This document shows positions 1-5,083 of a stretch of DNA of 5,083 nucleotides, in pieces. The DNA lies in assembly GCA_004195315.1 (NCBI GenBank), contig SDWL01000173.1, positions 1 through 5,083 of the forward strand, read 5' to 3'. Each line of letters opens with the position of its first letter. The first letter of the stretch is position 1. The position numbers and the translations under genes were made by a program. This stretch comes from Lutibacter sp. Its GTDB lineage: Bacteria > Bacteroidota > Bacteroidia > Flavobacteriales > Flavobacteriaceae. The notes below the pieces were generated by a model. The model was not told where the DNA came from, made no database searches, and was given only the letters and a program-made list of their open reading frames with translations.

Positions 1-412
1 CACTTAATGATATATATAAAAATACCATTATTAATAGTTCAGCTAAAAATGAAATACATTTTGTTGTAGATCATCCTTCAAATAAAAACAAATTAATTGG
101 AGAAATTCATTGTTATAAATTATAACCTAGTGTATTTAAACACGTATTGTCAGAATTAACAATTATAGTTGATAAAGATTTTCAAGGAAAAAGTACTGGG
201 AAATTATTATTTGAAGCGCTTTTAAAAAAAAGTTGAAAGTGAGAGAACTGACATTCTTAGAGTTGAATTAATTGTAAGAGAATCAAACCAAAATTAGGTT
301 TTAAAATGAAAGTAAATTTGAAAATAGAATAGATTGCAGAAACGAAATTTTTGAAGCAGATATTCCTATGGCTTGGATGAACAAGAATTATAAATTAACA
401 CAAAAGAAGTAA
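1..412 (+). pseudogene. Decayed GNAT-family N-acetyltransferase, 5' end outside the window
   Basis: Pieces of one GNAT protein (acetyl-CoA-dependent N-acetyltransferase) can be read in order on the + strand, but no single frame joins them. The first frame (from base 3) carries GEIHCYKL, then a TAA at 123-125, then SELTIIVDKDFQGKSTGKLLFEALL, which is the acetyl-CoA-binding motif A region. An 8-A run at 224-231 then shifts the frame to ESERTDILRVELIVRESNQ. Next, roughly seven residues usually found before the LGF motif appear deleted (around 289-293), with a frame change. LGFKM follows, then another one-base shift near 309-310, then KFENRIDCRNEIFEADIPMAW and a stop at 410-412. The usual Q-x-x-G-x-G reads QGKSTG, so the first glycine is Ser. 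Any one lesion could be a sequencing error, but four or more together point to real decay. The substrate cannot be inferred. The lesions are seen directly; the deleted residues are inferred from the family pattern. Confidence 0.85.
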
Positions 413-422
413 AGAAATAAAT

Positions 423-1385
423 ATGAAGCCAATTTTTCAATATATTATAAATGAAGTTGCAAAACGGAGAATTAAAAAGAAAAAAATTCAACTAAATGAA
501 TTAGAAAGGGAAATTATAAATACTAAGGTTGAATTGTCACATTTAATACGTGATAGTTTTTTTATTTTAATAGGAATAGCATCAGCTACCTTTGGTTTAA
601 ATGGATTTCTACTTCCAAATTCTTTTATTGATGGAGGCGTAATGGGAATTTCACTTATTGTAACTGAATTAACAGGAATATCGCTTTCAATATTAATTAT
701 TGTTATAAACCTTCCTTTTATACTAATGGCATATTCTACAATTAGCAGACAGTTTGCTATAAGAAGTATTTTTGCAATTATTTTATTAGCAATTTCAGTT
801 CATTTTATACCTTTTCTTGTTATTACAGATGATAAATTACTTATTGCAGTTTTTGGAGGTTTCTTTTTAGGAATGGGAATTGGATTGGCAATACGTGGAG
901 GTTCTGTAATTGACGGAACTGAAGTGCTTGCGGTTTTTATAAGTCGAAAAACGCCCTTAACAATAGGAGATGTAATTTTAGTATTTAACATTCTTATTTT
1001 TGGAATTGCAGCGTACGTTTTTTCTATAGAAATTGCTTTATACGCAATATTAACTTATTTAGCGGCTTCAAAAACTGTAGATTTTGTGGTTTCGGGTATT
1101 GAAGAATATGTAGGAGTCACCATAATTTCTGAAAGTAATGAAGATATTAGGTTGGCTATTATTGAAAATATGGGAAGAGGTTGTACCATTTATAATGGTA
1201 AACGAGGATTTGGTAAACGAGGAGCTGTTTTGAAAGAAACCGACATACTTTATACGTTAATTACAAGGCTAGAATTGGCAAAACTTCACACCGAAATTGA
1301 TAAAATAGACAAAGATGCATTTATTGTAATGCACAGTATAAAAGATGCTAAGGGTGGTATGATTAAAAAACGACCGCTTAAATAA
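423..1385 (+). CDS. YitT family membrane protein (YitT membrane domain plus DUF2179)
   Basis: This is an inner-membrane protein of the YitT family (formerly DUF161), whose transport role is not firmly established. Hydrophobic segments lie around residues 45-64, 73-83, 86-104, 114-133, 138-157 and 182-214. Family signatures are visible: GFLLPNSFIDGGVMGISLI (61-79) after the first segment, and IRGGSVIDGTEVLA (157-170). The soluble C-terminal DUF2179 domain, about 225-310, contains GRGCTIYNGKRGFG (251-264), RLELAKLHTEIDKID (282-296) and DAFIVMH. At 320 residues it is slightly longer than usual because of a charged N-terminal stretch (residues 1-43) with a basic cluster KRRIKKKK (14-21), probably a cytoplasmic helix. 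The ATG is preceded by A-rich sequence and no Shine-Dalgarno site; the next Met (residue 74) falls inside the membrane domain, so this start is favoured. It begins 10 bp after the GNAT pseudogene stop, suggesting a former operon. The family call is secure; the substrate is unknown. Confidence 0.9.
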   Translation: MKPIFQYIINEVAKRRIKKKKIQLNELEREIINTKVELSHLIRDSFFILIGIASATFGLNGFLLPNSFIDGGVMGISLIVTELTGISLSILIIVINLPFILMAYSTISRQFAIRSIFAIILLAISVHFIPFLVITDDKLLIAVFGGFFLGMGIGLAIRGGSVIDGTEVLAVFISRKTPLTIGDVILVFNILIFGIAAYVFSIEIALYAILTYLAASKTVDFVVSGIEEYVGVTIISESNEDIRLAIIENMGRGCTIYNGKRGFGKRGAVLKETDILYTLITRLELAKLHTEIDKIDKDAFIVMHSIKDAKGGMIKKRPLK

Positions 1386-1560
1386 AATATATTCAAGTTA
1401 GAATCAAAGTATATTAAAATTAGATACGCAATTAAGCGAAATTTAAATTTCAAAGTCTAAAAATAAATTGACAATAGATTATGAGAACGGATTCCCCATT
1501 TTATTTTTTAATGATTTTAAGAATTGCTTTAAATTTTGGTTCTTCTTAAGATTCTTCTAG
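1386..1560. other. Non-coding stretch after the yitT-family gene
   Basis: No intact gene is visible here on either strand. The sequence is very AT-rich. It includes a 14-bp palindrome and, from 1447 to 1557, a + strand frame open up to a TAG at 1558-1560. That frame is shared with the remnant that follows, so this may be its more decayed upstream part. No GC-rich hairpin with a T-run that would make a convincing terminator for the preceding gene was found. Confidence 0.5.
1438..1451. repeat. 14-bp perfect palindrome GAAATTTAAATTTC
   Basis: The sequence GAAATTTAAATTTC equals its own reverse complement with no mismatch or spacer; the symmetry ends at the flanking bases (C on the left, A on the right). 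It lies 53 bp after the stop of the YitT-family gene. It could be an operator-like site or chance in very AT-rich DNA. No second copy was seen in the window. The symmetry is seen directly; any function is unsupported. Confidence 0.4.
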
Positions 1561-1845
1561 GTTTCTGAGGTTGATTTTATAGAAGAAGATAACAATACTG
1601 AAGAAAGCATCTGTAAATATATGGTAACACTAACTTACTATTAAACAACTACAGCTATATTCTTCAAACAAAAAGTAAATCAATTTACTAGTAGTGTTGC
1701 TCAACAACAAAGATTAAAACATTCATTACAAAGATTTACAGGTTTAATAACAAGTTTTGGTAGTAGTAGTGAATTTGAAGACGCAAAAAGTTGGAGTGGC
1801 AATGGTTTTGCAAACCCAAATAATCACGAACTGTTTTTATACTAA
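1561..1845 (+). pseudogene. Probable broken coding remnant, protein not recognised
   Basis: One + strand frame shows protein-like sequence across this stretch but is broken by TAA at 1642-1644 and ends at TAA 1843-1845. The first piece, just after a TAG at 1558-1560, is acidic (VSEVDFIEEDNNTEESICKY). The second piece, 66 codons at 1645-1842, contains QKVNQFTSSVAQQQRLKHS, LQRFTGLITSFGSSSEFED and AKSWSGNGFANPNNHELF. It has no ATG, GTG or TTG codon, so it cannot be expressed alone from a standard start. The mixed composition (Trp, Pro, Gly, several Gln and Asn) looks like real protein rather than random AT-rich translation. The same frame is also open at 1447-1557, so the original gene could have been longer. 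I do not recognise the family. It may be the 3' remains of a gene truncated by deletion; alternatively it could be chance open frame in non-coding DNA. Confidence 0.4.
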
Positions 1846-1876
1846 CTTTAAAAATATTTAGTTCTGAATTAATAAC

Positions 1877-1884
1877 TATATTTG
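1877..1884 (+). promoter_or_regulatory. Possible Bacteroidota -7 promoter element TATATTTG
   Basis: TATATTTG matches the Bacteroidota -7 consensus TAnnTTTG exactly and ends 4 bp before the ATG of the TraR/DksA gene. A TTAG at 1858-1861, 15 bp upstream, is a poor match to the TTG-type -33 element, which is usually 17-23 bp away. If the element is used, transcription would start at or within a few bases of the ATG, giving a leaderless or almost leaderless mRNA. This eight-base pattern is common by chance in DNA this AT-rich, so position is the main support. Confidence 0.3.
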
Positions 1885-1888
1885 ATTT

Positions 1889-2212
1889 ATGGATAGTGTA
1901 GAAATTAAACAAAAACTTCTTGATCAGATTTCTTTAACTGAAAAATCAATTGATGAATATAAAGAATTAACAAAACCCATTGAACCTGATTGTGCTATTG
2001 GACGTGTTTCTAGAATGGATGCTATCAATAATAAAAGCGTTGTTGAGGCAGCATTAAGACTTGCAGAAGGCAAACTAAGAAACTTAAAACGTGTTTTTTC
2101 TAAATTAGGCAGTGAAGAATTTGGTATTTGTCTAAAATGTAAACAACCAATTCCTTTAGGAAGAATTTTAATTAGGCCTGAAAGTTTGTTTTGTGTGAAT
2201 TGTGCCCAGTAA
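1889..2212 (+). CDS. TraR/DksA family C4 zinc-finger protein, short form
   Basis: This is a small TraR/DksA-family protein of 107 residues. Members bind in the secondary channel of RNA polymerase and modulate transcription initiation, often with ppGpp; that role is inferred from the family. The C-terminal zinc finger is clear: FGICLKCKQPIPLGRILIRP followed by FCVNCA, with Cys81, Cys84, Cys102 and Cys105 as ligands. The N-terminal part suits a helical hairpin, with helices at about 3-28 and 48-72 joined by a tip loop EPDCAIGRVSRMDAINN (32-48) containing Asp34, Asp44 and Ala45. It lacks the longer N-terminal region of E. coli DksA (151 residues), so it resembles the short TraR-like proteins of Bacteroidota. 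An in-frame TGA at 1883-1885 ends the open frame just upstream, so this ATG is the only plausible start. The downstream cupin gene is 41 bp away on the same strand and may be cotranscribed. Confidence 0.9.
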   Translation: MDSVEIKQKLLDQISLTEKSIDEYKELTKPIEPDCAIGRVSRMDAINNKSVVEAALRLAEGKLRNLKRVFSKLGSEEFGICLKCKQPIPLGRILIRPESLFCVNCAQ

Positions 2213-2253
2213 TACAACATTAAAAAGTATTTAATATAAATTAAAAATGAATT

Positions 2254-2586
2254 ATGAGTAACAACGAATTTGAAAAAGGAGTTAAATTTTCATTTGATGA
2301 AAACATCAATTACAATTCTAAAGCAGTAGTAAGTAAACATATTCTTAAAAAGGAAAATGGAAATGTTTCATTATTTGTTTTTGATAAAGGAGAAGGATTA
2401 AGCGAGCATTCAACACCGTTTGATGCACTAGTTTATATAGTAGATGGAAAAGCAGATATTATTATTGATGGAGTTTCAAATATTCTTTCAGCTAATCAAG
2501 CTATTGTTATGCCTGCAAACATACCTCATTCACTAAAAGCAATTGAAAATTTTAAAATGGTACTTACAATGATTAGAAGTAAATAA
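2254..2586 (+). CDS. Single-domain cupin protein
   Basis: This 110-residue protein is one cupin_2-type beta-barrel. Motif 1 is GEGLSEHSTPFDALVYIVDG (46-65), and motif 2 is AIVMPANIPHSLKAIENFKM (83-102). His52 and His92 are at metal-ligand positions. The second His of the usual HxH is replaced (His52-Ser-Thr), and an Asp (57) stands near where the motif Glu is expected. This pattern is typical of a subgroup ending in FKM-L-MIR. The subgroup is widespread in Bacteroidota and anaerobes and, as far as I know, has no assigned reaction; metal binding and a sensing or small-molecule role are only possible. The start is fixed by an in-frame TGA at 2248-2250, two codons upstream; a second ATG at 2247 in another frame stops after four codons. 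There is no signal peptide, so it should be cytoplasmic. It follows the TraR/DksA gene and converges on the mechanosensitive channel gene, with 19 bp between stops. Confidence 0.88.
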   Translation: MSNNEFEKGVKFSFDENINYNSKAVVSKHILKKENGNVSLFVFDKGEGLSEHSTPFDALVYIVDGKADIIIDGVSNILSANQAIVMPANIPHSLKAIENFKMVLTMIRSK

Positions 2587-2605
2587 ATTGTTGATGTAGG
2601 AATGT

Positions 2606-3862
2606 TTATTGCTTTAATTTAAAATCTCCACCTGAAGGTCTTTCATATATTTCAAGGTGAAAATTTTTCGTTGCTGCAAAAAGGTGATCAAAAATATCTG
2701 CCATATCTTCTTCATATTTTACCCATTCTTTATTTTTGCCAAAAGCATAAATTTCAATAGGAACCCCATATTCAGTTGGTTTTAATTGTCTAACCATACA
2801 GATCATTTTGTTGTTTATATTAGGATTGTTTTTTAAGTACGCTTCTATATATACTCTAAATACACCAATATTTGTTAAATGTCTGCCATTAATTAGTTCT
2901 TGTTTATTAATAGTGTTTTTAACATTATAAGTGTTAATTTCATCTTGCTTTTTATGAATGTAATCACTTATTAATTGATATTTTTCAAAATTTTCTAACA
3001 TTTCATTTGAACAAAATTCAATACTATCAATTTTAATATTCAGCGCTCTTTTTATGCGTCTTCCTTCTGATTCTTCCATTCCTCTCCAATTAATAAATGA
3101 ATCAGAGATAAACGCATATGTTGGTATTGTGGTAATGGTTTTATCAAAATTTTGAACTTTAATAGTTGTCAAATTAATTTCAATCACATCTCCATCTGCT
3201 CCGTATTTAGGTACTGTTACCCAATCACCAACTCTAACCATATTATTTCCTGAAAGTTGAATGCTTGCAACAAATCCCAAAATACTGTCCTTAAAAATAA
3301 GTAACAAAATAGCCGCCATAGCTCCAAGTCCGCTAAGTAAGTATAAAGGACTCTTATTTATTAAAATTGAAATTATAAGTATTGCTGCAATGGAATAAAT
3401 AAATATTTTTCCTAATTGGTTAAAACTATTAAGGGGTTTATCCTTAAATTTTTCAATTTGCAACAGTATTTCTGTTGCAGAGTTAAGAAGCGAATTGAAA
3501 ATTTCAACTGCTACCAAAATGATGAAAATATTGGTAATACCAATTAAAAAGGGTATAATAAATGGGAAGTCTGAAAAAATTAATGGCGTATAAAAGTTAA
3601 ATAAAATGGCTGGTAAAAGATGTGAAACAGCATTTAAAACTTTTTTGTTAAAGATTATATCATCCCAAAGTGTTTTAGTTTTTAATGTTAGTTTAGGAAT
3701 TATAGAGTTTAATATTTTTTTGCCAAACCATCCTATAAATAAACAAAAAACAATAAGCAGTGCAAATAAAATTGTAGTTCTTAGAACAAAAATTTCATCA
3801 GGATTAATATTTAATCCGTTTATCAATAGGTTATCCACCCAATTTTTAAAATCAAAATTCAT
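2606..3862 (-). CDS. ybdG: YbdG-type mechanosensitive ion channel (MscS superfamily)
   Basis: This inner-membrane channel opens under membrane tension and releases solutes during osmotic downshock. Its 418 residues match E. coli YbdG (miniconductance channel, about 415 residues) along the whole length. Hydrophobic helices lie around residues 26-46, 77-96, 100-122, 151-168 and 171-191. The last is the pore-lining MscS helix, with GLGAMAAILLLIFKDSILG (178-196). The beta domain contains GDWVTVPKYGADGDV (212-226), LTTIKVQNFD (231-240), TITTIPTYAF (242-251) and SDSFINWRGM (253-262), followed by GRRIKR (267-272). The C-terminal part has NGRHLTNIGVFRVY (325-338), MVRQL (356-360), PIEIYAF (368-374) and ADIFDHLFA (388-396), all YbdG-like. 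An in-frame TAA at 3866-3868 lies two codons before the ATG, fixing the start. It lies 81 bp downstream of metK on the same strand and could be read through from it or use its own promoter. The ybdG assignment is from sequence resemblance. Confidence 0.92.
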   Translation of the reverse strand: MNFDFKNWVDNLLINGLNINPDEIFVLRTTILFALLIVFCLFIGWFGKKILNSIIPKLTLKTKTLWDDIIFNKKVLNAVSHLLPAILFNFYTPLIFSDFPFIIPFLIGITNIFIILVAVEIFNSLLNSATEILLQIEKFKDKPLNSFNQLGKIFIYSIAAILIISILINKSPLYLLSGLGAMAAILLLIFKDSILGFVASIQLSGNNMVRVGDWVTVPKYGADGDVIEINLTTIKVQNFDKTITTIPTYAFISDSFINWRGMEESEGRRIKRALNIKIDSIEFCSNEMLENFEKYQLISDYIHKKQDEINTYNVKNTINKQELINGRHLTNIGVFRVYIEAYLKNNPNINNKMICMVRQLKPTEYGVPIEIYAFGKNKEWVKYEEDMADIFDHLFAATKNFHLEIYERPSGGDFKLKQ

Positions 3863-3943
3863 AGCTTAAAATGTAGTTTCTTTTTCTAGAGTATTAACGT
3901 ACTTTATTAAAATACAGAATGATAGTTTATCAAAATAATTTTT

Positions 3944-5064
3944 TTACAATCCAAAAGCTTGTTTTACTTTGGCAACATAATCTAATTTTTCCCAAGTAAA
4001 TAACTCAACTTCAAGTGCTTTTTCGGTACCATCAACATTTGTAAAAGTTTTAGAAACCGTTTCATTTTCTCTACCCATATGTCCGTATGCTGCAGTTTCT
4101 AAATACATTGGCTGACGTAATTTTAAACGTTCTTCAATTGCAAAAGGACGCATATCAAAAATAGATCCAATAATTTCAGCAATTTCACCATCTGCTTTTT
4201 CAATGTTTGAAGTACCATACGTATTTATATAAATTCCCATAGGTTCAACAACTCCAATGGCATATGAGACTTGAATTAAAACTTCATCAGCAACACCGGC
4301 AGCAACTAAATTTTTTGCAATATGACGTGTTGCATACGCAGCACTTCTATCTACTTTGCTTGGGTCTTTTCCTGAAAAAGCACCACCACCGTGAGCTCCT
4401 TTTCCACCGTAAGTATCAACAATAATTTTTCTTCCTGTTAATCCAGTATCTCCGTGTGGTCCACCAATAACAAATTTACCAGTTGGGTTTACATGATACA
4501 CAATATTGTCATTAAATAAAGCTTTTAATGAAGCGGGTAATTTTGATATTACTCTTGGAATTAAAATATTGATAACATCACTTTTAATTTCGGCTAACAT
4601 TGCTTGGTCATTCGGGCCAAAGTCATCGTGTTGTGTAGAAACTACAATATCTTTAATTCTAAAAGGTACATTATCATCAGTATATTCAATAGTAACCTGA
4701 CTTTTTGAATCTGGACGTAAATAAGTGACATCCTTATTTTCTCTACGTAATTCAGCCAATTCCACTAAAATTTTATGACTTAAATCCAAAGCCAAAGGCA
4801 TATAATTTTCGGTTTCTTTAGTAGCATAGCCAAACATCATTCCTTGGTCACCAGCACCTTGTTGTTCTTTAGAATCTCTATCAACACCTTGGTTAATATC
4901 TTGTGATTGTTCGTGAATTGCAGAAAAAACACCACAAGAATTTCCATCAAACATGTACTCACTTTTGGTATATCCAATTTTATTAATAACATCTCTAGCT
5001 ATTTTTTGAACATCTAAATATGTTTTAGATTTTACTTCGCCAGCCAACACCACTTGACCTGTAG
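3944..5064 (-). CDS. metK: S-adenosylmethionine synthetase (methionine adenosyltransferase), 5' end missing
   Basis: MetK makes S-adenosylmethionine, the main methyl donor, from methionine and ATP in the cytoplasm. The numbers below count the GTG codon at 5051-5053 as residue 1. Both family signatures are present: GAGDQGMMFGYA (66-77) and GGGAFSGKDPSKVDRSAAY (222-240). GPHGDTGLTGRK (198-209) and ETAAYGHMGRE near the C terminus are also conserved. Insertions relative to E. coli, around 160-185 and in the tail, fit Bacteroidota MetK. The gene runs off the real DNA at 5064. Codons 5060-5062, 5057-5059 and 5054-5056 read Thr-Gly-Gln just before VVLAGEV, as in full MetK proteins, so the GTG is internal and not a true start. 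Roughly 45 residues are missing, including the GHPD motif with the catalytic His and the potassium-site Glu. The full protein would be about 415 residues. The C terminus (KVKQAFGL) is complete. The truncation is technical, not biological. Confidence 0.97.
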
Positions 5065-5083
5065 CTGTCTCTTATACACATCT
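5065..5083. other. Residual Nextera/Tn5 transposase adapter sequence (artefact)
   Basis: The last 19 bases read CTGTCTCTTATACACATCT, exactly the reverse complement of the Tn5 mosaic end AGATGTGTATAAGAGACAG used in Nextera libraries and the sequence normally trimmed from such reads. It interrupts metK in the middle of a conserved stretch and lies exactly at the window edge. It is therefore untrimmed adapter at a contig end rather than a natural transposon end. On the minus strand it places a TAA in the metK frame at 5072-5074. Confidence 0.96.

Noticed and set aside
313..320. TAAATTTG, an exact match to the TAnnTTTG promoter consensus, as a promoter for the YitT-family gene
   Set aside because: It encodes part of the former GNAT reading frame (KFE region), lacks a good -33 element, and several chance matches are expected in DNA this AT-rich.
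1552..1587. Inverted repeat TTCTTCTA / TAGAAGAA with a 20-base loop
   Set aside because: The 8-bp stem is mostly A-T, the loop is long, and no T-run follows. It overlaps the start of the coding remnant and is likely chance in purine/pyrimidine-rich sequence.
1924..2220. Open frame on the minus strand opposite the TraR/DksA gene, and similar frames at 800-991 (-), 3606-3869 (+) and 4506-4700 (+)
   Set aside because: All lie antisense to well-supported genes, show no recognisable domains, and are explained as shadow frames.
2582..2610. Weak inverted repeat AATAAA / TTTATT spanning the stop codons of the convergent cupin and channel genes, as a possible bidirectional terminator
   Set aside because: The stem is six A-T pairs with a 17-base loop and no GC pairs, far too weak to call a terminator.
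3863..3943. Promoter for the channel gene (minus-strand TTG-N16-TATTTTAA) and a small TGATA/TATCA hairpin after metK
   Set aside because: The -7 match is imperfect, and the hairpin has only five base pairs with a 3-base loop and no clear T-run. Neither is strong enough to list.
5065..5083. A natural Tn5/IS50 insertion in metK
   Set aside because: Only the 19-bp mosaic end is present, at the exact window edge, and metK is normally essential. An untrimmed library adapter explains it better.

Overview
The window is AT-rich and looks like chromosomal DNA of a Bacteroidota bacterium, most likely family Flavobacteriaceae. The signs are the MetK sequence with its lineage-typical insertions, the short TraR/DksA protein, the absence of Shine-Dalgarno sequences, and A-rich or TAnnTTTG-like sequence before starts. 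I cannot name a genus. There are five intact or nearly intact protein genes, one clear pseudogene and one probable pseudogene. I see no tRNA, rRNA, CRISPR array, insertion sequence or phage gene.

Left part (1-1888): the window opens inside a decayed GNAT acetyltransferase gene (+ strand) with at least four separate lesions. Ten bases later comes an intact YitT-family membrane protein gene. A gap of about 500 bp follows; most of it reads as a broken, unrecognised coding remnant, and it also holds a 14-bp perfect palindrome. This end of the window has therefore been losing genes.

Middle part (1889-2586): two short + strand genes, a TraR/DksA-type zinc-finger protein and a one-domain cupin, lie 41 bp apart and may be cotranscribed. 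The cupin gene converges on the minus-strand genes with only 19 bp between stop codons and no convincing terminator.

Right part (2606-5083, minus strand): metK (S-adenosylmethionine synthetase) lies upstream of a YbdG-type mechanosensitive channel gene, with an 81-bp gap. metK lacks about its first 45 codons because the last 19 bases of the window are an exact Nextera/Tn5 transposase adapter sequence. This is a library artefact left at a contig end.

The genes do not form one recognisable pathway: they cover methyl-donor synthesis, osmotic-shock protection, transcription control and two poorly characterised functions. I found no evidence of a new biological system. The most useful observations are the adapter, the false metK start it creates, and the two decayed genes.
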